The translations under genes and the position numbers were made by a program. A DNA stretch of 64,000 bases from Piezodorus guildinii (Eukaryota; Arthropoda; Insecta; Hemiptera; Pentatomidae), in the NCBI GenBank assembly GCA_023052935.1, contig CM041297.1:7290827-7354826 (forward strand), in the 5' to 3' direction. This document shows, one piece after another, positions 43,430 to 53,875 of the stretch (its first letter is position 1; the number at the start of each line of letters is the position of its first letter). The notes under the pieces are model-generated. The model was not told where the DNA came from, made no database searches, and worked only from the letters and a program-made list of their open reading frames with translations.

Positions 43430-45445
43430 TTTCGAAAATTAATTACTCGATTTATTTGAAATGTAATTGTATTTCTGAGGAATTTAATATAATAATTCTC
43501 CCAAAAGCAAATTAAAACGAAACGATTTAGTAGCTTCATAGCAACTTTAATTTATGGAATTTTGTGAAATCATTTCTGTTTGATAAAATACTAAATTTGG
43601 TTCCGCCGGTACCAATGGTATACCTCGTATGATTTACTTATTATTTCAAAAGAATAGCATGGACGAAGATATACTTCTCTTAACATTCGGCCGGTGAGTT
43701 AAGTAGGCACCGCTAGCTCTATCTGGGAGCGAGGGCGGAAAGCATCCGCTACAATGTTATAATCCTCCATGCCATCTGAAAAGAATTTGGTCACGATATC
43801 TTCAGAGAATTTTTTTAATTGCTGTCAAAGTGTAGTATTCCTAATTGTGTATCATGGTATTGTTTTATCTTCTCCGATAAATTCACCAGAAGTATTTACG
43901 TCAGTACTGATATAACTTTTAATCAATTCCCTAACCACAGCTGGTCCGTTGTGGAACTTACTGAGGGGAGACTGGTAACCAGGAGGTGATTGGAACCACG
44001 GGCGATAATTGTGGGCGGACGTCCGCTAATTGGAGGTGATGAGCTGGCCGTAATTGAGGGGTTGGCCTCGCTGCGGTGGATCATACCCACCACCTTAGCG
44101 GCTGTCCCATCATTAGCCGAAAGTTCGCCGATTACATCCTGTGTCTAAAGAAGTTCGCTTCAGTGGAAACGTAACTATAATGATAATGACTGTAATTAAC
44201 TTATCTCTTGAAGAGTTCAACTGAGAGGAACAGAATAAAAAGAAGTATTTATGTAGCCCACCTAAATTGTAATCCTTAACCTTTCCCATCTGTTTAAAAT
44301 ACACTAATATTTTATCCCAGTAGTTTTTCTTTCACTCATTCAATACAGTCCACTAGTTCTAGCTGCCACTTGGTCTAGTCCTAATCATTTTTCATAATGA
44401 CGGTTAGACCAAACAGTTTAATGATGAAGGCTAGACGAAAAGGCGGGGAGAATGAAGAGATCAACAGAATAACAAGAAGTAATTATGTAGCCCAAGTTAA
44501 TTGTAATCCATCACCTTTCCCATCTGTTCAAAATACACTAATATTTTATCCATGTATACTTGAATAATAAACTAATTGGAACTTTGCACGGTAGAACATA
44601 AAAACTTTTAAACATTTAGGCCCAGAGGAGAAATAAACTGTTAAACATCCGGCCCGGAGGACCATTAAACTGTTTGGTCTAACCATCATTATGAAGAATG
44701 ATTAGGACTAGACCAAGTGCCAGATAGCGCTAGCGGCGCCTACTTAACTCACCGGCCGAATGTAAAGAGAAATATATCTTTGTCCATGCTATAGTTTTGA
44801 GATAATAAATAAATCATACCAGGTTTACCATTGGTACCGGCGGAACCAAAGTTAGTATTTCATCAATCAGAAATGATTTCACAAAAGTCCATAAATTATA
44901 TTTGCTATGAAGCTACTAAATCGTTTCGTTTTAATTTGCTTTTGGGAGAATTACTACATTAAATTACATTAAAAATAAATCGAGTAATTACATTATAAAT
45001 GGTCCTCCGGGCCGGATGTTAAGCAGTTTATTTGTCCTCTGGGCCTAGATTTTAGACGTTGTTATGTTCTATCGTGCAATGTTCCAATTAGTTTATTATT
45101 CAAGTAAACATGGATAAAATATATATATATATAGTATTTTAAACAGATGGGAAAGGTTATGAATTACAATTTAGGTGGGCACTTCGTGTTATTCTGTTGA
45201 TCTCTTCATTCTCCCCGTCTTGTCGTCCAGCCTTCATCATTAAACTGTTTGCTCTAACCATCATTATGAAGAATGGTTAGGACTAGACCAAGTGGCAGCT
45301 AGAACTAGTGGACTGTATTGAATGAATAAAAGAAAAACTACTGGGATAAAATATTAGTGTATTTTAAACAGATGGGAAAGGTCATGGATTACAGTTTAGG
45401 TGGGCTACATAATTACTTCTTGGTGTTCCCCTAAGTTGATCTCTT
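43430..45445. repeat. Interleaved inverted repeats (X-Y-X'-Y')
   Basis: X at 43430-43720 is inverted at 44728-44993 (X'). Both have GGCCGGTGAGTTAAGTAGG, GTACCAATGGTA and AACGAAACGATTTAGTAGCT in mirrored order. Y at 44215-44665 is inverted at 44998-45445 (Y'), with blocks such as CTAATATTTTATCC, CAGTCCACTAGTTCTAGCTG, AATAATAAACTAATTGGAAC and CCGGCCCGGAGGACC in exact reverse order. Y itself holds the ~100-bp block ending CTAATATTTTATCC twice. No ORF. Probably remnants of a foldback-type element. Confidence 0.75.
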
Positions 45446-46319
45446 CATTCTCCCCATCTTGTCGTCCAGCCTAGGGCCACCTTTTCTTCCTCTACTCCAT
45501 TCTTATCGCAGCGTACTCAGAAAAGAAGGACAATGGTGTGTAGCGTGCACACTTCTGTACTTCGGCTTCTCTTCTTACCTTGTGGCACATTGATTGAATT
45601 GAGAGTACATGTTACGCGAATATCTCCTATCAACATTCTCTAGCCGGAACATAATCAGGCGGCAATGTAATTATAGCAAGGGAATGTCCTTCCCATATCT
45701 CAAGTTTCTCACTTATTTTCCAAACTTTTGGTAAAACCCGACTCTCACTTTTAGAATTTGATCGAGGAAGGAGCATAGAAAATGTTGAGTACTTTAATTA
45801 AGATGAAACTCGTTGAACAGTTCCTTTGTACGAGTTTCATGTATATCAAACAGTAGACTATAGCTGAAATCTGAACACCACCAACGGTGCCAGGTTAAAG
45901 ATCCCTGTCCTAATTAAACCTGGATAGGCAAAATTTAGGACTCTCCTTCGTTAAATGAATAAATAAACCCATCATTAAAAACAAAACAAAAAAAAAAAAA
46001 ACAGCTGTACACCTTCCTCTTAGGCTCCACTCTTAAGTATCTGAAGATGAATTTTTGGACGAAAACTTTGTTAAAGTGGTAAAGAACTAAATTTATTTCA
46101 CAATAATGTTTTCACCTTCAAATTAAACCCAAAATTTAATATCTTAAAAGCTATATAAATATATATATTTCTAAAGTTTTCTATTTCTATCAATAACTAA
46201 AATGTCTGGCCGATTATTTAAAACTGTGTGGTCCGTAATGATAGGATGATCCCAGTAAATTTTAGTTTTGTGACCGGTATTATTATTATTATTATTATGC
46301 ATAAACTTATAAATAATAT
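45446..46319. other. Unassigned sequence with one short SINE-like block
   Basis: Apart from 45887-45965 and an (ATT)n run at about 46279-46297, nothing is recognised. Confidence 0.45.
45887..45965 (+). mobile_element. Short dispersed repeat S5 (SINE-like), copy a
   Basis: GTGCCAGGTTAAAGATCCCT then TAATTAAACCTGGATAGGCA and AAATTTAGGACT match 53505-53640 (minus) and 62400-62575 (plus). It ends in AATGAATAAATAAA. Confidence 0.6.
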
Positions 46320-47194
46320 AAAAAAATAAATACTTTATTATTCAGGGCCATATCTCTTTAGAATAAAATATACAGAATGTACAAAAAAGGGCTTTAGAGT
46401 CTTAGAGTATATTAAATAAATATAAGCAAGTTAATAATGAATGGTATAAAATAGACATATTTAAATGAGATGAAAAAAAAATAAATAAAAAGCTTATTTA
46501 CATTTCTATTGAGCCTGGATATTCAATAAGTGATCAAATATGCGGGATTTGAAGGTAGAAAGAGAATTGGAGTGACGGATGGAAGGAGGGAGAATTCCGT
46601 GGGATTGAGGATCGGTTAATAAAGGATCTGTCGAAATGTGCAGTTCGGTGGGCCGTATAATGGGCTGTATATATCCGAAGGCCTGGAGCGTGTACAACGA
46701 GGATAGACAGAGGATTTGAATTGTAGGAGGTCAAAAATGTATGATGGGCGGCGGGAATGGATAGCTTGGTAAAGGAATGACGCAAGGAAATACTTGCGAC
46801 AATCAGCCACTTCAACTCGCCATAAAATTGGGATACAGAGGTGTATCTAGGGACCCCGAAGATGAAGCGAACAAAGGAATTAATTAAGCGTTTTATTTAT
46901 ACCTCGATATCCCCAAACACACCACCATACAGCAATAGTCGAAGTGGGGAAATATTAGGGAGGTAACGAGGAGTATTCGGGTTTCAAGCGGGAATAGGTG
47001 ACGGAGGGAATACAGTCGCTTTAAGATTGAAAGGGTACGACGAGAGATTTCGGAAATATGATTTTTGAAGGATAGAGTTTGATCGAAGGTTACTTCCAGA
47101 TTTCTTACAGTCGGGTTCAACTTTATAGGATTACTATTGAGGAACAGGGTTGGGATATGAGGAACAGTTTTCAGGAGGTGAGGGGATGCTATTA

Positions 47195-48093
47195 TTGGGT
47201 TGATGCAAAATTAATGCAGGTTTTTAGTAGGTATTGTAAATACGCCATATCTTTACTTTAACCATATATATTTAATCAAAATAATTTCCATCTGAATCAA
47301 TGCACTTTTGCCAACGTTCAACAAGCTTTCTTATTCCACCAGAAAAAAAATCCGAATCCCTGGACTCAATGAAATCACGAAAAGAATTTTCAATGTCGTC
47401 CTGGTTTTGAAAATTTTTCTCCCTCAAAAAGTTGTCCAGATGCCTGAAAAAGTGGAAGTCTGTAGGAGAGAGGTCAGGTGAATAAGGCGGATGTTGGAGA
47501 ACTTCGTAGCCCAACTCGTGCAGTCGTCGAAGCGTTGGTTGTGCAACGTGTGGTCTGGCGTTATCGTGGAGCAGGATCGGCCCCTTCCGATTCATCAATG
47601 CTGGGCAAAGACGTTGCAATTTTTGAGTTCCGAGTTCCGCCGCCATTTCTAGTGTGGTTTTGGTTGGGTCTTCTTCCACTTTTGACCTCAGCTGGTCGTT
47701 GTCCAGAGCAAGATGACGGCCCCGACCTTCCTTGTCTTCGAGGTCGAAATCTCCTCTGCGAAACTTCTGGAACCAACGCTGCACCGTGCACTCATTAATA
47801 GCCCCCTGACCCCACACTTCATTAATATTACGAGCCGTTTGCGCAGCGCTGCGCCCTAATTTAAATTCGTAAAAATAAATTTGACGAAAATCGCACTTTG
47901 ACATTTTCGATTCAAGACCTTTGAACACACTGAACAAAACGATTTTACTAAACAAATTCATGGTGAAAGAGAGGGTATTAGATAAGGTTTGTTTTGGTAT
48001 AATAATGATCAATGTTAGGATTAGCTTTGTTTACACAATTGGAATTAAGATATTGCAATAGAGGAAACCTGCATTAATTTTGCATCAACCCAA
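47195..48093 (-). mobile_element. Mariner derivative M6 with perfect-looking TIRs
   Basis: The ends TTGGGTTGATGCAAAATTAA and TTAATTTTGCATCAACCCAA are inverted matches over at least 20 bp (extending to TGCAGGTTT/AAACCTGCA). TA flanks both sides (47193-47194, 48094-48095). A different TIR from M1-M5, so another mariner family. It lies within the CR1-like LINE. Confidence 0.95.
47272..48012 (-). CDS. Internally deleted mariner transposase, 246 codons, uninterrupted
   Basis: Probably starts at the methionine of MSKCDFRQIYFYEFKLGRSA (about 47904), the usual mariner start; earlier methionines lie in element 5' sequence. It keeps the paired helix-turn-helix DNA-binding region (AQTARNINEVWGQGAINECT, VQRWFQKFRRGDFDLED) and the linker RGRHLALDNDQLRSKVEEDP. 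It keeps the second Asp (ILLHDNARPHV) and third Asp (HPPYSPDLSPTDFHF), 34 residues apart. The first catalytic Asp region (normally about residue 150) is missing: AAELG is followed directly by TQKLQRLCPALMNRKGPILL. A mariner transposase is usually about 345 aa. It should bind TIR DNA but not cut it. The frame has stayed open. Confidence 0.85.
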   Translation of the reverse strand: MIIIIPKQTLSNTLSFTMNLFSKIVLFSVFKGLESKMSKCDFRQIYFYEFKLGRSAAQTARNINEVWGQGAINECTVQRWFQKFRRGDFDLEDKEGRGRHLALDNDQLRSKVEEDPTKTTLEMAAELGTQKLQRLCPALMNRKGPILLHDNARPHVAQPTLRRLHELGYEVLQHPPYSPDLSPTDFHFFRHLDNFLREKNFQNQDDIENSFRDFIESRDSDFFSGGIRKLVERWQKCIDSDGNYFD

Positions 48094-48444
48094 TATAATT
48101 GCTTTTGTATTTTCAACATTTAACTTTAACTTATTTACTTCAACGCAATTGGCTTATTCGATTTATGTCCTCTTGTAATCTTTTTGTAGCTAGCAACAGG
48201 TTGGAAGGTTTGAAGGAGAGGTATATTTGAAAATCGTCAGCATAGAGGTGGTATTTAGAGTGATTAATATGGAGAGGGAGGTCATTAATGTAGATAGCGA
48301 ATAGGTTAGGAGATAGAGTTTATCCCTGAGGGACACCACAGGATAGAGGTAGGGTACTGGAAGGAGGTTGATCCGGCACTACTGTGTATGTGTATGTATA
48401 TGTATATGTATAGCTTTATTTTAATAATACCTTTACCAATCTTT

Positions 48445-49290
48445 ATTCTGATTTTTAAATAAATATACCAACCTATACCAAACCATTAATTCACAACACC
48501 CTCCATATATCTACAATCTCCTACAGTTCAAACCCTCAATTCACCCACTAGAGACTAGATCCCGTTTTTCCAACCTTTATATCACTTCCCACAGAACAAA
48601 AAAATACGAATGCTCCTTTCTGGCCCGTTCTACTAGTTTCTGGAATTCCCTTCCATCAAACATCCACTATGCTCCTTCCCTTTCTACATTTAAATTCCTT
48701 CTTTTCCAGCACCTTCTAACATCCCAAAATGACGCTGCCTGACATATATTTTAAATATGAAATATATTTTTATATAATTTTTTTCCTTTGGTTCAATCTT
48801 TACAGTATTTGTTTAGTTTTTTTTATATCGTTATTTTTTTTCTAGAAGATTTCATTTCTTATATTTGTATTTTTTTTATTTTTATTTATGTTTTAATGGT
48901 ATTATCTTTCATTAATTCTTGGTCTAATATAGATCCTTTATTATTTCAGGGTTAATGTTATTTTAAGAATACTAAGTATTAGTACAATGTTACTAATTAT
49001 TTTTGTTTTATTTAATTTTTTTTTTTTTTTTTGTTTCTCTTTTAATTTGGATTCTGTTATCAACTCATATATTTCTCATTTTTTTCTAACATAAATTAGC
49101 TTCTGAAGATTGTTTTTATTTTATTTATTTTGTGTTGTATACAAATTAATCAATTATTGTAAATAGTAGTTTATCATGTTTATCTTGTCTGTTGGCCAGA
49201 CATATTGTATATTTAAACTGTACAAAGCTGTTATTCTAAAGGGACCCAGTCCCAGAATAAAAATTATTTTCTATCTATCTATCTATCTAT
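48445..49290 (+). pseudogene. CR1-like LINE 3' fragment with (TATC)n tail
   Basis: Plus-strand remnant NPSIHPLETRSRFSNLYIT-like, then SFLARSTSFWNSLPSNIHYA and PSLSTFKFLLFQHLLTSQND, a CR1-type C-terminus. A long T-rich 3' UTR follows, ending GACCCAGTCCCAGAATAAAA and CTATCTATCTATCTATCTAT. Its 3' end joins a Penelope fragment directly. Confidence 0.7.
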
Positions 49291-49385
49291 CTAAATAGTT
49301 AAAACCGTTCAATTTATTCATTTACTGACCACCACTCGGACTAATTCTTTCCTGTGATTCTCAACGATCAACTTATTATAACCAC
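49291..49385 (+). repeat. Penelope pLTR end fragment
   Basis: AAATAGTTAAAACCGTTCAA, TTACTGACCACCACTCGGAC and TCTCAACGATCAACTTATTA follow the same order as the end of the pLTR at 24910-25009, with scattered mismatches. The hammerhead part is absent. Confidence 0.7.
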
Positions 49386-49831
49386 TACCTGCATAAAAAT
49401 AAATATTTTAAACCTGAGGAAGTGAGGAACAATATTTGGCCTCATCTTCGCGGAATGAAAATCTTAGTGATTAGGTCGGTCGAGAACCTGGATGTCATAG
49501 CTCGAGCTTTGGAAGTTTCGGTCGGGAAAATCGTTTCAATATTGCTCGTGAGGAGGAGTGGGGGAAGGAGGAAGGGGGGCATTAGAAATTCTAATGAAAG
49601 GATTTATATTCAGTGAGAAAAGAAGATGGATGGTAGGCTGAGGGTGGGTGAGGAGGGGTAGGGGAAGGGGTGATAAGAATCAATCAGGGAGGTATTTCTG
49701 TGGGGTTGGGGTCCCTTCTTCTCTGAGGGCTCTGCTTTAGCAAGCATCTCCTATCTCTCTTTTAGGGCCTAAGGAAGTGTGGATATCTCAATAACTCATA
49801 GACACTCTTATTTATCATTAATAAAAATAAA
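49386..49831. other. G-rich unassigned sequence with G-quadruplex motif
   Basis: The plus strand at 49642-49670 has five runs of 3-4 G (GGGTGGGTGAGGAGGGGTAG then GGGAAGGGG), fitting a G-quadruplex rule. A second G-rich tract is at about 49553-49578. No gene recognised; a 64-codon open frame at 49422-49616 has no motif. Confidence 0.5.
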
Positions 49832-49996
49832 AATCTGGTACAGGCAACACACGTCTTTCACTTACCTCGACTATTATAATCAATTTAAAAACTATTAAAT
49901 ATACTTCAATTTGAAAAATATTTCAAGTCGATTTTAATAAAACGTGTATTGAGGTTCGTTGGAAACATATGATTTAGATTAAATAATATAACTATA

Positions 49997-50960
49997 CTAG
50001 CTGTTGCTCGCGACTTCGTCTGCGTCAATTTCAGTTATTATGATCGCTATTAAGACGTTTTTAAAAGAATATATTGGGTTGTCCGGAAAGTTCGTAAAAA
50101 AATTGGAAAACAATTAGAATTGGACAGCTTAAAATTTGTTTATTTAATCTACAAAAATGGGGTTGGTCTTCCAAATTGAAGACCCTCTAAACCGCGAAAA
50201 CCACTTGTGAACCGTGCTGTCAGCAATTGAATCGCTACCATACTCGGAACGAATCTTTCTTGCAGTTAGGACTACGTTTTTCCCTCTTTTAAAAAAGAAC
50301 AGCATATTATTTCGAAAATGAACTGAATCGTCACTCATGTTGGATTGCAATAAACTACTCTACTGATCCTTCATAAAGACGAATTCAGTGTGTAAATATA
50401 GTTAATTCCATGAGGATTAAAGGCATATAAATAAACATTAGCCTCGTGATTCATTTTAGTAGAAAAAACAGAAGGTAAATTTTATTTTAAAAACCTCTAC
50501 CAACTTTTCGGACGACCCAATATTTTAAAGTATTTCTGCTTAAATAATATTTTTGGTTTTATTTTCTTGAGGCAGAAGAACATACTGATTTTCTCCTCGA
50601 CCCAATCTTGACGTAAATCGATTCCTAAGTGTTTAAATGCTTGCCCATGTGATTTATTAATTGTTATGGCAAAAGATAAATTAACGGGAAATTGAATTAT
50701 TTTTTAAATTAAAAGGTAAATCATTTGGAATCGTTGGGATTCGAGGTCAATTTTCCCTGTTTTTTCCCATATTTTCCACTGATTCTTTGGTCCTATTGGT
50801 CGCAGTGTGAAGTTATAAAGCCTATAGCCTTCCTCGATAGATGGACTATCCAACACAAAAAGAATTTTTCAATTTGAACCAGTAGTTTCTGAGATTAGCG
50901 CGTTCAAACAAACAAACAAACATACAAACAAACTCTCCAGCTTTATAATATTAGTATAGA
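49997..50960 (-). mobile_element. Helitron (minus), interrupted by a mariner derivative
   Basis: On the minus strand it begins TCTATACTAATATTATAAAG (50960 leftward) and ends CGAGCAACAGCTAG (49997), inserted between A and T. It has a short helicase-tail relic: CAATTTCCCGTTAATTTATC and INKSHGQAFKHLGIDLRQ-like codons near 50600-50690 on the minus strand. A non-autonomous copy. Confidence 0.9.
50074..50520 (-). mobile_element. Mariner derivative M7 inside the Helitron
   Basis: The ends TTGGGTTGTCCGGAAAGTT and AACTTTTCGGACGACCCAA are inverted repeats, flanked by TA at 50072-50073 and 50521-50522. The 447-bp body encodes on the minus strand (50144-50350) a mariner DNA-binding start: NNMLFFFKRGKNVVLTARKI, RSEYGSDSIADSTVHKWFSR. 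It is then fused to a short remnant. The catalytic domain is entirely gone. A third TIR family in this window. Confidence 0.9.
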
Positions 50961-51231
50961 TTAAATTGTTCATCAGTAATAAGTTTACTCTCTATTCGTC
51001 TCTTTATATTACCTTTTACAACTCTGTGTATCAGATAATATTGTTTCTAAAATCTTTCTCTTTCCAACGGTATATTATACGTCTATATTACTGCCCTTAT
51101 TATAAAAAAAAAAAAAAAAAAAAATCATTAATAAATAATTTTGCCCTTTTATCCTTTAGATAGTCACCAAATTCGTCCAACTTGTATATTTCTTTATCAA
51201 TGTCATTAAGATGATATGGTTAATCTTTTGG

Positions 51232-51236
<5 letters not shown>

Positions 51237-51300
<64 letters not shown>
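51237..51300. repeat. (AT)n microsatellite
   Basis: About 31 perfect AT units, directly replacing the end of family R copy D. Confidence 0.95.
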
Positions 51301-51304
<4 letters not shown>

Positions 51305-51527
51305 TTATTTTATGAAAATTAAAGGATCATTAAAGAAGAGCATTGTTTTAAAAATTAGTTATACCTAAATAAGAAAAAATCATCAATTAAAACTAAATAA
51401 ATAATAGTAGAACCATTTTTTTCTTGAAATTGGCTAAGGATAATTTTAATGATTTAAGATTAATAATAATATTAAGATAATCTGCATATTTATACCTTCA
51501 TCAAATTAATCCAAGTTTTTTTTTCAG

Positions 51528-51608
51528 TTACCAGCACGAATCTCGTAGGAAAGTTCACGCAAAGCGTCCGGCGGATAGTCCAGGACGTCAAGGATGAAGG
51601 AACTGCAA
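51528..51608 (+). CDS. Host gene internal exon (81 bp), protein not recognised
   Basis: It is preceded by a T-rich tract and acceptor TTTTTTTTTCAG (to 51527), and followed by a consensus donor GTAAGT (51609-51614). Of the three frames only one is open across it: TSTNLVGKFTQSVRRIVQDV then KDEGTA, entering with two bases of a split codon and leaving with one base. Length 81 is a multiple of three, so it is a phase 1-1 exon. The final A joins GT of the exon at 63672 to make a serine codon, and the frame continues. GC content and C/G-ending codons contrast with the surrounding AT-rich DNA. The peptide looks helical and basic. I do not recognise the family. Confidence 0.7.
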
Positions 51609-51654
51609 GTAAGTATTTTATTATATATTCAAACTACTACAAATATCTCCTAGT

Positions 51655-52960
51655 ATTTTTTAAAAATATATTTCATTGTTTTTTACAACTGTATATATAA
51701 ATACAATAAGTAAAATGGCTGAATTACAATAACAGGCATGAATAGACATGTAAAGATCTACCCAGTGGTAGTACTTCAAAGTTTATTTTATAAGGACTTT
51801 TCAGGCTCCTGAGAGAATTATCAGGAATAGATGTAGATGAGAGGTTACGGACAAACGGGTTTGAGTGGACTGGTAGTTTGGAATGAAAGGAGGTGTATCT
51901 ATCGCGGGCCAAGTCTGCAACCAGTGGGATATTTAGGTCTCTATGAGTCACGATGAGTTTATTAGTAACAAAGGAAGGAGCATTGAGGAATTTTTCGTAG
52001 GATTTCGGATTGCAAGGATGTGGAAGGAGTTTGATAGTTTAGTGGACCCCCATAGCTCAATTCCATAGGTCCAAATAGGTCGGATAATCGTGATGTAAAT
52101 GAGTCTTTTGCAGTAAATAGGGAGTTTCTTGTCGTTTCAGTCTAGTGTGAGGATTCAAGTTAGGAGCTTGTCTAAATGCAGTCCAAGGTAACGGATCTGT
52201 TCAACAGGGATTAGTGGAATGTTGACAAAGGATACAGTAGGACAGGTAGTCGTAGGCTTGTGACGAAGGGTAAAGGTGATTTGGTGGGATTTATTAGGAT
52301 TGATTTTAATTCTCCAGTTATGACACCATTCTTCAATGGATCAGATGTGAGACTGAAGGGTTTGAGATGCAACTGTTGGGTCATTACTTACGGATAACAC
52401 ACATGTGTACATATCGGCGTAAGTAGTGAGAACAGTGTTAGGATGGATGGGAATGTCAGCTGTAGGAGTGGGCATAATCGAATGATCGTCATAATCGGAT
52501 GATCGGACTTCGATGATTTAAATAATCGAATGATCGAATGAATAATATGTATCCTGAGAGACGATATGCCACAATTCCCCCCTCTAATGGCTGAGCTGCA
52601 TATAATTTATGTGATGAGAAAAAAAAAAAAAAGAAAACATCGTTTGATTATCCCAGCTCCTTTGTTTCTCCAAACCGATTGATCCGGTAATCGATTAATT
52701 CGAAGGATTGAAATAATCGAATGATCCAATAATCGTCATTCGATTATGCCCACCCCTAGTCAGCTGTATAAACGAAGTAAGGGATTGGGCCTAAGATGCT
52801 ACCCTGGGGTACACCTGCGGACTTAAAAAATATGGATGAGTATGAAAGGTTATGGTTGACTTTGAAAGTTCTATCTGAGAGGTAAGAATGAATAATTATT
52901 AAGTATGTAGGAGGAGGAATTTCCGGTGTGTGTGTAGCAGTCCTCGGTGCCAAACATTTT
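51655..52960 (-). pseudogene. Jockey-type LINE fragment, split by a hAT-type MITE
   Basis: The minus strand from 52960 reads AGVPQGSILGPIPYFVYTAD (RT block). Past the MITE come ADMYTCVLSVSNDPT-like, WCHNWRIKINPNKSHQITFT, VPLIPVEQIRYLGLHLDKLL-like, PIWTYGIELWGSTKLSNSF and TCT at about 52040, and THRDLNIPLVADLARDRYTS. The 3' UTR ends ATACAGTTGTAAAAAACAAT near 51680. It matches the ORF2 end of the 53.9-57.7 kb family. Multiple frame changes. Confidence 0.8.
52463..52758. mobile_element. hAT-type MITE, 296 bp, with 8-bp target duplication
   Basis: The ends TAGGAGTGGGCATAATCGAA and TTCGATTATGCCCACCCCTA are inverted repeats with one mismatch in the shown span. GTCAGCTG flanks both sides (52455-52462, 52759-52766). 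The 8-bp duplication and a T-A-G-G-G-type end point to hAT. The inside is rich in AATCGAATGATC words in both orientations and has no coding capacity. Confidence 0.9.
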
Positions 52961-53504
52961 TTTTTTTTTTTTTTTTTTTTGACTTCCTATGCAAAATACA
53001 GACTATAATATGAAAAGGAACTTACTTATCAGACTATAGATCCTCTGAGAAGAAGATATTTGAACAAATATAAAAAGTCTTATCTGTCAAAAAAAAAAAT
53101 TAAAAAACATAATATCCTCTATTATTACTTTTTTAAATTTTTTATATTAGTAACTGTGTTGCGACACATCTAACAAATGTCATTGGGTAATAATTTATAA
53201 TTATCTTAACGTAAAATATTGGTGATCTTGGCTTTTAATAAGAACGACACGCTCTACGCGGACAAATTTAACATTCTAAGTGATATAATTGCTTGTGTTT
53301 ACTAAAAGGTGCCTGCTACGGCACAATCATAAATTTAAAATTGGTTATTTTCTTACATTTGTAAAAAATGAGCTTTCAGAACAGAAGATGAATACAATTT
53401 TATTTCTTTACGAGTATTTGAATAAATACCTTCTTCTATAAGTTTTCAATTTTAGAGTATTTTTAATCGTTTAACGTCATTTCATGCTACTGTGGATATC
53501 GGAC
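52961..53504. other. Unassigned AT-rich sequence
   Basis: Starts with a run of about 24 Ts (52957-52980), which could be the poly(A) of a minus-strand insert. No gene recognised. Confidence 0.45.
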
Positions 53505-53640
53505 GATAAAGTGAAAGTCCTATATTTTGCCTATCTGGGTTTAATTAGGACGAGGATCTTTAACGAGTACCTGACTTAGCACAGGCTCTGAATCACCATT
53601 TTATGTACCCTCTGAAGGACGGCAGGGTGATGGATTTTTT
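53505..53640 (-). mobile_element. Short dispersed repeat S5 (SINE-like), copy b
   Basis: The minus strand reads CACCCTGCCGTCCTTCAGAG, AGTCAGGTACTCGTTAAAGA and TAATTAAACCCAGATAGGCA then AAATATAGGACTTTCAC. Related copies are at 45887-45965 and 62400-62575. Confidence 0.65.
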
Positions 53641-53875
53641 CTCTCCCTTAAAAATATCTCCTAGGACCATCTGCCAGGTTCAACATTATAGTTTAGTTAT
53701 ACAATGTTTCGCGGATTGAAGTAAACTCCTGGAGCTTGGTTCTTTTTTCTTCATTTTCATTTCCCCAACTAGGTCATTTTAAATATTTAGAGCTTCGGTA
53801 AAGGTATATCGCACGCAATGTACGTGATACGATGTAGCCCACTAAAAATCTTAATATATGCTTAATATATTTGCC
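53641..53875. other. Short unassigned stretch and left target duplication of the Jockey element
   Basis: Nothing recognised except ATATATTTGCC at 53865-53875, repeated after the poly(A) at 57714-57724. Confidence 0.6.

Larger units (their letters stand above)
46320..48380 (-). pseudogene. CR1/Jockey-superfamily LINE, RT to 3' end, split by mariner M6
   Basis: The minus strand from 48380 reads SCGVPQG, then TLSPNLFAIYINDLPLHINH, SKYHLYADDFQIYLSFKPSN (catalytic YADD) and LLATKRLQEDINRI. Past the mariner it continues at 47120 with NPTVRNLEVTFDQTLSFKNH, ISRRTLSILKRLYSLRHLFP, LETRILLVTSLIFPHFDYCC. It ends SIPAAHHTFLTSYNSNPL and PSFHPSLQFSFYLQIPHI. The 3' UTR ends GGCCCTGAATAATAAAGTAT at about 46345-46325. 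Frames differ between blocks, so it is dead. Confidence 0.75.
49832..51236 (+). repeat. Family R repeat, copy D, split by a Helitron
   Basis: Begins AATCTGGTACAGGCAACACA. The Helitron interrupts it after AATATAACTATA (49996). It resumes TTAAATTGTTCATCAGTAAT, follows copy C closely through GGTATATTATACGTCTATAT, and is lost in a TA array at 51237. Confidence 0.7.
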
